Source of the DNA: Streptomyces sp. TRM68367
Lineage (GTDB): Bacteria > Actinomycetota > Actinomycetes > Streptomycetales > Streptomycetaceae
Assembly (NCBI RefSeq): GCF_014495685.1
Contig: NZ_JACTVI010000076.1
Location: forward strand, 1-40,142
Reading direction: 5' to 3'
DNA: 40,142 nucleotides
Shown piece by piece: positions 32,589 to 39,971 of this stretch; the first letter of the stretch is position 1, and each line of letters begins with the position of its first letter. Below the pieces are notes generated by a model. That model worked only from the letters and a program-made list of their open reading frames with translations. It ran no database searches and was not told the origin of the DNA. The position numbers and the translations under genes were made by a program.

Positions 32589-33797
32589 ATGGAGTTCCGG
32601 CAGTCGAACAAGCTCAGCGAGGTCTGTTACGAGATCCGCGGCCCGGTGATCGAGCAGGCCAACGCTTTGGAGGAGGCGGGCCACAGCGTGCTGCGCCTGA
32701 ACACCGGCAATCCCGCACTGTTCGGCTTCGAGGCGCCGGAGGAGATCCTCCAGGACATGATCCGGATGCTGCCGCAGGCGCACGGCTACACGGACTCGCG
32801 CGGCATCCTCTCCGCGCGCAGGGCCGTCGCCCAGCGCTACCAGACGCTGGGTCTGGAGGTCGGCGTCGACGACGTGTTCCTCGGCAACGGCGTCTCCGAG
32901 CTGGTCTCGATGGCCGTACAGGCGCTGATCGAGGACGGCGACGAAATCCTCATCCCCGCCCCGGACTTCCCGCTCTGGACGGCGGTCACGACCCTCGCGG
33001 GCGGCAAGGCGGTCCACTACCTGTGCGACGAACAGGCCGACTGGTACCCCGACCTGGACGACATGGCGTCGAAGATCACCGACCGCACCAAGGCCGTCGT
33101 CATCATCAACCCGAACAACCCCACCGGCGCGGTCTACCCGAAGGAGATCGTCGAGGGCATCCTCGACCTCGCCCGCCGGCACGGCCTGATGGTCTTCGCC
33201 GACGAGATCTACGACCAGATCCTGTACGACGACGCCGTGCACCACTCGGCCGCCGCGCTCGCCCCCGACCTGGTCGTCCTGACCTTCTGCGGCCTGTCGA
33301 AGACGTACCGGGTGGCGGGCTTCCGCTCCGGCTGGCTGGTGATCACCGGCCCCAGGCAGCATGCGAAGGACTACCTGGAGGGCCTGACGATGCTGGCCTC
33401 CATGCGGCTGTGCGCCAACGCGCCCGCCCAGTACGCCATCCAGGCCGCGCTCGGCGGCCGCCAGTCGATCCGGGAGCTGACGGTACCGGGCGGGCGGCTG
33501 CGGGAACAGCGGGACGTGGCCTGGGAGAAGCTCAACGAGATCCCGGGTGTGTCGTGCGTGAAGCCGAGGGGCGCGCTGTACGCGTTCGCGCGCATCGACC
33601 CCAAGGTGCACAGGATCCACGACGACGAGAAGTTCGTCCTCGACCTCCTGCTGCGGGAGAAGATCCAGGTGGTGCAGGGCACGGGCTTCAACTGGCCGAC
33701 GCCCGACCACTTCCGCATCCTGACGCTGCCCTACGCCGACGACCTGGAGGCGGCGATCGGGCGGATCGGGCGGTTCCTGAGCGGGTACCGGCAGTAG
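32589..33797 (+). CDS. PLP-dependent aminotransferase (alanine aminotransferase-like, class I/II)
   Basis: A 402-residue fold-type I aminotransferase. MEFRQSNKLSEVCYEIRGPV and NTGNPALFGFEAPEEIL are typical of the AlaA/AlaT branch. The PLP-binding residues are present: GNGVSELVSMA (phosphate cup), NPNNPTGAVYP (Asn), ADEIYDQILYD (Asp and Tyr), and the Schiff-base Lys at residue 238 in CGLSKTYRVAGFRSGW. The C-terminal Arg that binds the carboxylate is in HFRILTLPY. The start at ATG 32589 has GGAGGGGCGAG upstream. It probably moves amino groups between alanine or related amino acids and 2-oxoglutarate. The HxlR regulator is transcribed divergently. Confidence 0.93.
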   Translation: MEFRQSNKLSEVCYEIRGPVIEQANALEEAGHSVLRLNTGNPALFGFEAPEEILQDMIRMLPQAHGYTDSRGILSARRAVAQRYQTLGLEVGVDDVFLGNGVSELVSMAVQALIEDGDEILIPAPDFPLWTAVTTLAGGKAVHYLCDEQADWYPDLDDMASKITDRTKAVVIINPNNPTGAVYPKEIVEGILDLARRHGLMVFADEIYDQILYDDAVHHSAAALAPDLVVLTFCGLSKTYRVAGFRSGWLVITGPRQHAKDYLEGLTMLASMRLCANAPAQYAIQAALGGRQSIRELTVPGGRLREQRDVAWEKLNEIPGVSCVKPRGALYAFARIDPKVHRIHDDEKFVLDLLLREKIQVVQGTGFNWPTPDHFRILTLPYADDLEAAIGRIGRFLSGYRQ

Positions 33798-33825
33798 GCG
33801 ACGCGAGGCGGGCGGCACCTGTGCC

Positions 33826-33960
33826 GTGCGGGTGCTCGGCCCCACCTCCTCGGGCGGGGTCGGCAACGCGCGCGGGGTGGCCGGCATCGCCGCGATCAGC
33901 ACCCCGGACGGCAGGCCGACGCTCCTCTCGCCGGCGACCGTCGCGCAGTTCCGCTCGGAC
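33826..33960 (+). pseudogene. Probable serine-hydrolase (beta-lactamase-like) C-terminal remnant
   Basis: In one frame the stretch reads GPTSSGGVGNARGVAGIAAI, then PDGRPTLLSPATVAQF. This resembles the region before the C-terminus of class C beta-lactamase-like serine hydrolases (SGGxGNARxVA..LLSPETV). No upstream part with the SxxK motif exists, since the aminotransferase ends at 33797. The frame stays open into the next gene at 34066, but the middle part has no family likeness. I call it a remnant with moderate confidence; it fills the 268-base gap. Confidence 0.45.
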
Positions 33961-34065
33961 TGTCAGAGTCGGGTCGTAGTCTTCGAACGGGTCGTCGGAG
34001 GGCGTTTCGGGCGCGTCCCGACGGCTGAGCGGGCCGAGGAGAAGCCGAGGAGAGGAGGGCACGCC

Positions 34066-34704
34066 GTGACGCGACCGCCGACCGCCGCGCAGCGGCGTGT
34101 CATCGAGGCCGCCGATCCCGTCACCGGGCGCCTGAAGGGTACGGAGGCGCAGCTCGCGGCGCTGGTGAAGCGGGGTCTCGCCTTCCGGCACCCGCGGCCG
34201 CCGCACGATCACTTTCTGACGCCGGCCGGGCATCGGATACGGGAGGGACGCGAGGCCACCGAGGCCCCGGCCCCGGCACCCCGGCCGGAGGCCTCCGCAT
34301 CCGGCGTGTTCGCGGCGCGCGTGGGCGGCGAGGATGAGGTGCCGGATGCGGGCCCGGTCCGGGTCCGTGAGGTGCACAGCGCCTGGCAGGGCCTGCTGGA
34401 GCTGCGCCGGATGACGAACCCCGACGGGGCCACGGACCGGCCCTGCGCCTGGGAGCGCACGCATCTGGTGCAGGCCGCCGCGCTCGCCCTGGAGGCGGCC
34501 GGGCACCGCCCGGCCGGTCCGGATGGCGGTGGTTACCGGGTGCGCGGCACGCCGCAACCGGACGCCGTCGCCGTGTACGAACCGGACGGCGCGGCACTGC
34601 GGGCCTGCGCGGCGACGCTGGAGGGGGCGGGCTGGCAGGCCGGCGAACACACGGAACCGCGCACACGGGCTCGTTATCTGCTGGCATCCCCGCGACGGAT
34701 GTAG
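34066..34704 (+). CDS. Hypothetical protein with N-terminal winged-helix-like region
   Basis: A 212-residue protein from GTG 34066, with GAGGAGAGGAGGG ending 6 bases ahead. Residues 1-60 (TAAQRRVIEAADPVTGRLKG, then LAALVKRGLAFRHPRPPHDH) look like a winged-helix fold that ends in LTPAGHRIREG, a pattern seen in DNA-binding proteins. An acidic/proline linker follows, then a compact C-terminal domain (WERTHLVQAAALALEAAGHR, and VYEPDGAALRACAATLEGAG). I recognise no enzyme motif. It lies 54 bases upstream of the thioesterase gene on the same strand and may be co-transcribed with it. Function unknown. Confidence 0.72.
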   Translation: MTRPPTAAQRRVIEAADPVTGRLKGTEAQLAALVKRGLAFRHPRPPHDHFLTPAGHRIREGREATEAPAPAPRPEASASGVFAARVGGEDEVPDAGPVRVREVHSAWQGLLELRRMTNPDGATDRPCAWERTHLVQAAALALEAAGHRPAGPDGGGYRVRGTPQPDAVAVYEPDGAALRACAATLEGAGWQAGEHTEPRTRARYLLASPRRM

Positions 34705-34758
34705 GGACCACGTGTCAGGATCAGTGCGTCATCACCGTGGCACGAGGAAGAGGAACCC

Positions 34759-35181
34759 GTGAGCGAACCGTTTTCCGTTCCGGTCACCGTCCGTGGGTAC
34801 GAGACGGACGTGCTGGGGCACCTCAACCAGAGCGTGTATCTCAGCTACGCGGAACACGCCCGCTGGTCGATGTTGCAGGCCGCGGGGGTCAGCCAGGCCA
34901 CCCTCGTGAGCAAGGGTGTGGGCCCGATCGTCATGGAGACCACCATCCGCTACCTGCGGGAGCTGCTGGCCGGCGACGAGGTCGAGGTGACGTGCGCGTT
35001 CGAGTGGGGCGAGGGCAAGACGTTCCGCGTGCGGCAGGCGATACGCAAGGCCGACGGCACGGTGGCCGCCGAGATCACGGCGGTCGGCGGCCTGCTGGAC
35101 CTCAAGGCCCGCAAGCTGGTCGCGGATCCGCGGGAGTACTTCCGGGCGCTGGCCGCGGATCCGGAGCTGTTCGGGCTGTAG
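34759..35181 (+). CDS. Hotdog-fold acyl-CoA thioesterase (4HBT type)
   Basis: A 140-residue hotdog protein. The N-terminal motif RGYETDVLGHLNQSVYLSY corresponds to the 4-hydroxybenzoyl-CoA thioesterase active region, with Asp in ETDVLGH and the following His-Leu-Asn. IVMETTIRYLREL (substrate channel helix) and GDEVEVTCAFEW complete the fold. GTG 34759 has GAAGAGGAAC just ahead. It should cleave an acyl-CoA thioester; the chain is unknown. Members of this branch work as dimers or tetramers. Confidence 0.88.
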   Translation: MSEPFSVPVTVRGYETDVLGHLNQSVYLSYAEHARWSMLQAAGVSQATLVSKGVGPIVMETTIRYLRELLAGDEVEVTCAFEWGEGKTFRVRQAIRKADGTVAAEITAVGGLLDLKARKLVADPREYFRALAADPELFGL

Positions 35182-35508
35182 GGCCCGGCCGGGGACACGG
35201 GTGCGGCCGTGGGCGTACCGCCCCGTTCGTACTTCACGGGCCGCCTCCCGGGCGCCCGGCCGTGCGAGCCCGTCGCCCGGCACTGAATCCGGAGAGCGTT
35301 CAGCGTGCGGCGGCGATCTCCTGCCCCGCCTCCATGGAAGGTGGCCAGGCCTCAGGTGACCGTTCCGGGGCGCGCGCGTCCACGCACGCCCCGGCGACGG
35401 CCGCCATGGCCCCCGCTCGGGTCCACGGCTGCCGGCCGGGAGCCGTCCCTCCCGGCCGGGGATCGAGTGCCGTACAGCAGTCGTACGGCGATCAAACCCG
35501 TACGGCGG
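35182..35508. other. 327-base intergenic region without a supportable gene
   Basis: It lies between two convergent genes. A 35-residue open frame on the minus strand (35300-35407, beginning MAAVAGACVDARAPER and ending EAGQEIAAAR) may be the tail of a lost gene but has no ribosome site. The only clear element is the terminator hairpin at 35432-35459. Confidence 0.5.
35432..35459 (-). terminator. Terminator of the purine-ring operon
   Basis: CCGGCCGGGAG (35432-35442) pairs perfectly with CTCCCGGCCGG (35449-35459) around a 6-base loop. It starts about 50 bases after the deaminase stop on the minus strand. Confidence 0.75.
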
Positions 35509-36888
35509 TCAGCCCTGCGCCGTGATCTGCGCCAGGCGCTGCGCCTGCGCCCGCGTGGAGCGGGCGATCGCGTCCTCGTCGGCGGTGACGAGCCGTCCGT
35601 CCTCGACGATCTGACGACCGTTCACGAACGACACCGTGACGGGGGCGGCCGCGCCGAAGACCAGCGCCGTCACCGGGTCGGCGATCGACGCGTGGGCGAG
35701 TGTGTCCAGCTTCCACAGCACCAGGTCGGCCAGCTTGCCCGGCTCCAGGGAGCCGATCTCGGCGGCCCGGCCCAGGACTTGGGCGCCGCCGTAGGTGCCG
35801 AGGCGCAGTGCCTGCCGGGCGTTCAGCGCGGCCTCGCGGTGGGCGCCGAGCCGGTTGATGAGGAGGGCGTTGCGCAGTTCGGTGTGCAGCTCGCCCGACT
35901 CGTTCGACGCGGTGCCGTCGACACCGAGGCCGACCGGGACGCCGGCCGCCAGCATGTCGGGCACGCGGGCGATTCCGGCCGCGAGGCGGGCGTTGGAGGA
36001 CGGGCAGTGGGCGACGCCGGTCCTGGTGCGGGCGAACGCGGCGATGTCGGAGTCGTTCATGTGGACGCAGTGCGCCATCCACACGTCCTCGCCGAGCCAG
36101 CCGGTCGACTCGAAGTAGTCGGTCGGGCCCATGCCGAACAGTTCGTGGCAGAACTTCTCCTCCTCCACGGTCTCCGAGCCGTGGGTGTGGAGCCGTACAC
36201 CGAGGCGGCGGGCCAACTCGGCGCCCTCGCACATGAGTTCCGTGGATACGGAGAAGGGGGAGCAGGGAGCGACGGCCACCTGTGTCATCGCGTCGAAGGA
36301 GGCGTCGTGGTGCTGCTGGACGGTGGCCTCCGTCGCGGCAAGGGCGCCCTCCAGGGTTTCCACGGCGAAGTCCGGAGGCAGGCCGCCGTCCTTCTCGCTG
36401 CGGTCCATGGAGCCGCGGGCGAGGGTGAACCGGACGCCCATCTCGCGGGCGGCGCGGACGATCGCGCCGGACAGGTCGCCGGAGCCCTCCGGGTACACGT
36501 AGTGGTGGTCCATGGCGGTGGTGACACCGCCGCGGGCCATCATCGCCAGCGAGCCCTGCGCCGCCGCGTACACCATGGGCTCGTCGATCCGCGCCCACGT
36601 CGGGTACAGCGCGACCAGCCAGTTGAAGAGGTTGTGGTCGGTGGCCAGGCCCCGGGTGATCCACTGGTAGAAGTGGTGGTGCGTGTTGATCAGGCCGGGG
36701 GTCACGAGGTGCCCGGTGGCGTCGATGCGGCGTACGACGTTCTCCAGGCCCTCGGGGGCCTTGCCCGCGCCGAGCGACTCGATGCGGTTGTCTGCGAGGA
36801 CGATGTGCCCGGAGGCGTACTCGGTGTCGTCGGCATCGACCGTCGCGATCGAACAGTTCTCGATGACGATGCGCTGAGCTGCTGCCAT
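35509..36888 (-). CDS. 8-oxoguanine/guanine-type deaminase (amidohydrolase)
   Basis: A 459-residue amidohydrolase of the guanine deaminase/atrazine chlorohydrolase group. Metal-binding HxH is at residues 70 and 72 in INTHHHFYQW, followed by LHTHGSETVEEE (His) and AHCVHMNDSD (His). The metal Asp is in LGVDGTASNESGEL. NTHHHFYQWITRGLA and the ASNESGEL segment match enzymes annotated as 8-oxoguanine deaminase (EC 3.5.4.32), which makes urate directly. Guanine or another oxopurine is an alternative substrate. It is the last gene of the operon that starts with OHCU decarboxylase, 10 bases after urate oxidase. Direct formation of urate would explain why no xanthine dehydrogenase is beside it. Confidence 0.9.
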   Translation of the reverse strand: MAAAQRIVIENCSIATVDADDTEYASGHIVLADNRIESLGAGKAPEGLENVVRRIDATGHLVTPGLINTHHHFYQWITRGLATDHNLFNWLVALYPTWARIDEPMVYAAAQGSLAMMARGGVTTAMDHHYVYPEGSGDLSGAIVRAAREMGVRFTLARGSMDRSEKDGGLPPDFAVETLEGALAATEATVQQHHDASFDAMTQVAVAPCSPFSVSTELMCEGAELARRLGVRLHTHGSETVEEEKFCHELFGMGPTDYFESTGWLGEDVWMAHCVHMNDSDIAAFARTRTGVAHCPSSNARLAAGIARVPDMLAAGVPVGLGVDGTASNESGELHTELRNALLINRLGAHREAALNARQALRLGTYGGAQVLGRAAEIGSLEPGKLADLVLWKLDTLAHASIADPVTALVFGAAAPVTVSFVNGRQIVEDGRLVTADEDAIARSTRAQAQRLAQITAQG

Positions 36889-36898
36889 GGTTCGTCCT

Positions 36899-37828
36899 TC
36901 AGAGGTTGGTGAGGTCCGCCGGGATCTTCGCCTCGCAGCCGTCCCGCAGGACGGTGGCCTCGATCAGGCCGTAGGGGCGGTCGGCCGCGAAATAGACGGC
37001 TCCGTCGGCGGTGTCGTTCTTCAGCCCGAACGGCTCCAGATCCACCAGGAAGTGGTGCTTGTTCGGGAGGGAGAAGCGGACCTCGTCTATCTCGCCGCGG
37101 TGGTCGATGATCCGCGCGGCCATGGCGTACAGGGTCTGCTGGAGCGAGAGGGAGTACGTCTCCGCGAAGGCTCGGAGAAAGTGCCCCTTGACCTGCGCGT
37201 ACGACTCGTCCCAGTCCGGCGTCTCCTGCTCGTCGTCGGTCCAGTTGAAGCGCCAGCGGCCGGAGACCTCGGTGGCCAGGATGCGGTCGTAGGCCTCGGG
37301 GAGCGTCGTGTACTTGTCCCTGGCGTAGCCCCAGAACTCGGAATCGGTCGAGTTCATGACGGTCAGGTCCTTGAGACCGGAGACGACCTCCCAGGATGAG
37401 CCGTCGTACGTGATCTGGGCGAGGCGGGTCTCCTGGCCCTTGCGGACGAACGAGTGCGCGCCCTTGCCGGTGTGCTCGATCCGCTCCCAGGCGTACTCCT
37501 CGATGCGGATGCGGGCGCGGTGGATCGGCTCCTGGCTGGTGACGAAGTGGCGGGCGAGGTGGATGCCGAACTGCTCGGCCGACTCGATGCCGTACTCCTT
37601 GGCGAACGCGTACACCGTGTTCTTGGTGGTGTCGGTCGGCAGGACGTGGGCGTTCGAGCCGGAGTAGTGGACCTCGTCCATGTCGCCGCTCAGCGACACC
37701 GACACGTTGAGGTCCTTGATGTGGTGGGTGGCGCCGTCCCGCGTGATCTTGACGACTCGGTTCTCGGCCTTGCCGTACTGGTTCTGTCCCAGAATCACCG
37801 GGCGGGCAGGGCGGGAAAGATCTGACAT
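36899..37828 (-). CDS. uox: Urate oxidase (factor-independent urate hydroxylase)
   Basis: A 309-residue cofactor-free uricase (EC 1.7.3.3) that oxidises urate to 5-hydroxyisourate. Two T-fold halves are visible. Key parts: catalytic Lys20 in GQNQYGKAENRVVKI, the Thr of LPTDTTKNTVYAFAKEYG (residues about 63-80), and SEFWGYARDKYTTLPEAYDR. SLPNKHHFLVDL, with the catalytic His near residue 260, completes the site. The length is normal. It lies between HIU hydrolase (6 bases upstream) and the deaminase (10 bases downstream) and must be co-transcribed with them. Confidence 0.97.
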   Translation of the reverse strand: MSDLSRPARPVILGQNQYGKAENRVVKITRDGATHHIKDLNVSVSLSGDMDEVHYSGSNAHVLPTDTTKNTVYAFAKEYGIESAEQFGIHLARHFVTSQEPIHRARIRIEEYAWERIEHTGKGAHSFVRKGQETRLAQITYDGSSWEVVSGLKDLTVMNSTDSEFWGYARDKYTTLPEAYDRILATEVSGRWRFNWTDDEQETPDWDESYAQVKGHFLRAFAETYSLSLQQTLYAMAARIIDHRGEIDEVRFSLPNKHHFLVDLEPFGLKNDTADGAVYFAADRPYGLIEATVLRDGCEAKIPADLTNL

Positions 37829-37834
37829 CTCTAG

Positions 37835-38227
37835 CTAGCTCCCTCGGTAAACGGAGTAGCCGAACGGGTTGAGCAGCAGCGGTACGTGGTAGTGCTCACC
37901 GGCCTTCACGGCGAAGGTGATGACCACCTCCGGAAAGAACACGGCACCGCTGTCCCGGTTCGCGGGGGCGTCCTGCTGCGCATCGGCTTGCTTCTTGACG
38001 AAGTACGGCTCCACCGCGAAGTCGAGCCGTACGTGTGTGGCCCCCTCCGGCAGCGCCGGGAGGTCCTTGCACCGCCCGTCCGCGTCGGTCGCGGAGCCAC
38101 CGAGCGCCTGCCAGTCCGCATCACTGCCCGCGCGGGCGCAGAGGTGGACGGCAACGCCCTCGGCGGGGCGGCCGATGCTGGTGTCCAGGATGTGCGTGGA
38201 CACGGATGCGGTGGTGCTGGTGCTCAT
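37835..38227 (-). CDS. uraH: 5-hydroxyisourate hydrolase (transthyretin-like)
   Basis: A 130-residue enzyme (EC 3.5.2.17) that hydrolyses 5-hydroxyisourate to OHCU. The family marks are the N-terminal SVSTHILDTSIGRPAEGV (His12), the middle VRLDFAVEPYF (Arg), the HYHVPLLLNPFGYS segment (His near 112) and the C-terminal tetrapeptide YRGS. A 12-15-residue insertion (KKQADAQQDAPANRDSGA) lengthens the loop before FFPEVVITF compared with the usual 110-118-residue enzymes. ATG 38227 is 2 bases after the OHCU decarboxylase stop, so translation is coupled. Confidence 0.95.
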   Translation of the reverse strand: MSTSTTASVSTHILDTSIGRPAEGVAVHLCARAGSDADWQALGGSATDADGRCKDLPALPEGATHVRLDFAVEPYFVKKQADAQQDAPANRDSGAVFFPEVVITFAVKAGEHYHVPLLLNPFGYSVYRGS

Positions 38228-38229
38228 GA

Positions 38230-38742
38230 TCAGGCGTCCTCTTCGACGAGTGGGGCCAGGCGGATGCGGTTGATCTTGCCCAGCTCGGTGCGGACGATCT
38301 CCCGCTCCTGCTCCGCCGAGTTCCCGATCCGCTCCTTGATCGCATCGCGCATCTGCTCGCCGGTGCGACCGGTGGCGCAGATCAGGAAGACGTGGCCGAA
38401 CCTCTCCTGGTAGGCGAGGTTCAGCTCCAGCATCTCGGCCCTGAGTGCACCGGAGGCGCCGGCCATGCCGCGCTGTTCGCGGGCCGAGGCCGGATCGCCG
38501 GGCTCGGGACGGCCGATCGGCGGGTGCCCGGCCATCGCCTCCGCCAGGTCCGCGGGCGTCAGCTCGGCCATCGCGGCGTCGCTGGCGGCGTAGAGGTCCT
38601 CGGCGGTGGCGTACGGGCGGGCGGCGAGCAGCCGCTTCGCCCACGCCGTGGCGGCGCACGCCTCGTGGAGCGCGGCGAAGGCGGCGTGCTCCGCCAGGGC
38701 GTTGAACCGGGTCAGGCCGGGGGGCGTGGGTGTCGACGTCAC
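38230..38742 (-). CDS. uraD: OHCU decarboxylase
   Basis: A 170-residue enzyme (EC 4.1.1.97) converting 2-oxo-4-hydroxy-4-carboxy-5-ureidoimidazoline to S-allantoin. The catalytic His73 is in AGHPPIGRPEP, and the family helix LNLAYQERFGHVFLICATG followed by MRDAIKERIGNS is intact. FNALAEHAAFAALHEACAAT near the N-terminus is typical. GTG 38742 has GGAGG 7 bases ahead. The frame is open further upstream but that part overlaps the promoter. It is the first gene of the urate operon; the palindrome at 38819-38833 lies 77 bases upstream of the start. Confidence 0.93.
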   Translation of the reverse strand: MTSTPTPPGLTRFNALAEHAAFAALHEACAATAWAKRLLAARPYATAEDLYAASDAAMAELTPADLAEAMAGHPPIGRPEPGDPASAREQRGMAGASGALRAEMLELNLAYQERFGHVFLICATGRTGEQMRDAIKERIGNSAEQEREIVRTELGKINRIRLAPLVEEDA

Positions 38743-38818
38743 GGGAGCCTCCGTGGCCGTAGGCGGCTGTCGTACTGAACGGGCGTGCCGATAGCTAACG
38801 CCCCCGCACGACGCCACG

Positions 38819-38833
38819 TCAACAGTTTGTTGA
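38819..38833. promoter_or_regulatory. Perfect palindrome upstream of the urate operon
   Basis: TCAACAGTTTGTTGA (TCAACA-GTT-TGTTGA) is a perfect inverted repeat in the 118-base gap between the HTH gene and uraD. It matches TCAACTTTCTGTTGA (13518-13532) before allantoinase and TCAACAATCCATTGA (15919-15933) before malate synthase. No TTCC-N7-GGAA partner is present here. Likely the same regulator, or a related one, acts at all three. Confidence 0.6.
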
Positions 38834-38860
38834 AAAAATTGGGTGCGGCGCGGGCGCCGC

Positions 38861-39226
38861 TCAGGTGCCTTTCTCGCGGTTCAGGTAGTTGTAGACGGTG
38901 AACCGGCTCACCCCGAGGGCGCTCGCCACGGTCTCCACGCCGTGCCGCACCGAGAACGCGCCGCGCGCCTCCAGGGTCCGTACGACCTCCTGCTTGGCCT
39001 TGCGGTCCAGGTCGGCGAGCGGCATGCCCTTCCTGCGCTCCATGGCGGCCAGGATGTGGTCGAGGGAGTCGGCGAGCTGCGGCAGCCGTACGGCGACGAC
39101 GTCGGCGCCCTCCCAGGACAGCACGATGTCCTCGGGGCCGGCCTCGTCCGGCGGGAGCATCTCGCCGCCCATGGCGTCGACCAGGGGCTTGACGGCCGCG
39201 ATGAACGGCTCGTCCGTGCCGCTCAT
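38861..39226 (-). CDS. Small helix-turn-helix protein upstream of urate operon
   Basis: A 121-residue protein. The C-terminus has a convincing helix-turn-helix, GVETVASALGVSRFTVYNYL, ending in NREKGT; a basic helical stretch (DLDRKAKQEVVRTLEARGAF) precedes it, as in HTH_22/YheO-like regulators. The N-terminal 60 residues (LVDAMGGEMLPPDEAGPEDI, and ADVVAVRLPQLADSLDHIL) may be a small sensor or dimerisation domain. ATG 39226 overlaps the previous gene's stop by four bases. Its place just ahead of the urate genes on the same strand suggests a local regulator, but which promoter it controls is not known. Confidence 0.8.
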   Translation of the reverse strand: MSGTDEPFIAAVKPLVDAMGGEMLPPDEAGPEDIVLSWEGADVVAVRLPQLADSLDHILAAMERRKGMPLADLDRKAKQEVVRTLEARGAFSVRHGVETVASALGVSRFTVYNYLNREKGT

Positions 39227-39474
39227 CCCTCGTCCTCTCCGACCACGTTCACCTGCAGCGAGACACGGGTGGCGCCCGCTTCCAGGGTCTTGCGCAGCAG
39301 GGCGTCCACGGCGGTGAGCACGGCGTCGGCGCGGCCCTCCGCGGTGTTGCCGAACGGGCCGACGTCCACGGCGTCCAGTTCGCCCGCCTCGATCACCTCC
39401 CGGGCAACCAGGGCGTGCGCGGGCGCCTCGTCGAGGTCGAAGGGCTCGGTCGTGAACTCCACTCTCAGTCGCAC
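39223..39474 (-). CDS. Small thiamine-binding-like protein (COG0011 type, tentative)
   Basis: An 83-residue protein, first of a two-gene unit with the HTH gene (ATGA overlap). The pattern VEFTTEPFDL, then VAREVIEAGELDAVDVGPFG and NTAEGRADAVLTAVDALLRK, ending in TRVSLQVNVVGED, resembles the ferredoxin-like fold of COG0011/UPF0045 proteins. These have a G-P-x-G-T..EG motif and bind thiamine or similar pyrimidines. The likeness is weak. If correct, a ligand-binding protein paired with the HTH protein could sense a purine or pyrimidine. That is inference. Confidence 0.6.
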   Translation of the reverse strand: MRLRVEFTTEPFDLDEAPAHALVAREVIEAGELDAVDVGPFGNTAEGRADAVLTAVDALLRKTLEAGATRVSLQVNVVGEDEG

Positions 39475-39890
39475 TGTGCCCCCAGAACATGCCTGTGACC
39501 TGCATTTTTACCCAGATCGCCCACCGCGGGGGCATATCAGGGCACAACGAGGATGCGTCAGTCGACCGCTTCGCAGCCGCGACGCACCCCAGGCCGATCA
39601 ATCTCACCGGGACGGAGCCGCTCCGTCCGCCACAAGGTGACCCTAACCGACCATGGCCTCCCTCCGCCCTGCACGCGGCCAAGCCGCCCGCGCAGTCCCA
39701 TGGCCCAAAGGGCGCCCACCCGACACCGGCGCACCCGACGCGGAGATCGCGGCCCTCCGCGGTTTCGGTGTCCCCGTCGAAGCAGTCGACCTCGGAGAGC
39801 ACGCCCCGTGATACACGCCCTGTTCGAAACCCCCAGCGCCTACCGTCTCACCGCCGCGGAGATGGCCGCTCCCGTACCGCCGTCGAGGCC
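39475..39890. other. Region with only short doubtful frames
   Basis: It begins with the promoter area of the COG0011-like/HTH unit (AT-rich TGCATTTTTACC near 39503). A 52-residue frame on the plus strand (39653-39811, MASLRPARGQ, ending DLGEHAP) is followed by an overlapping GTGA and a second short frame (VIHALFETPSAYRLTAAEMA). Neither has a recognisable domain or a good ribosome site. They may be tails and heads of lost genes. Confidence 0.4.
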
Positions 39891-39971
39891 GTGCTGTTCG
39901 ACTTCAGCAACACGATCTTCCAGATGATCGACCTGAAGACATGGCTGGGCCGGGTCGCCGCCGCCGGCGGC
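39891..39971 (+). pseudogene. HAD-family hydrolase N-terminal remnant
   Basis: The frame from GTG 39891 reads VLFDFSNTIFQMIDLKTWLG, then RVAAAGG. FDFSNT is motif I of HAD hydrolases, with the nucleophilic Asp in first position; here the usual second Asp is Ser, a known variant. After about 27 codons the likeness is lost, and the frame runs on into unrelated, low-quality sequence to the window end. No ribosome site precedes it. The last 170 bases show nothing else I can name. Confidence 0.55.

Noticed and set aside
39553..39927. 124-residue plus-strand frame near the window end
   Set aside because: Arg/Pro-rich translation with no domain; it crosses the better-supported HAD remnant in another frame.
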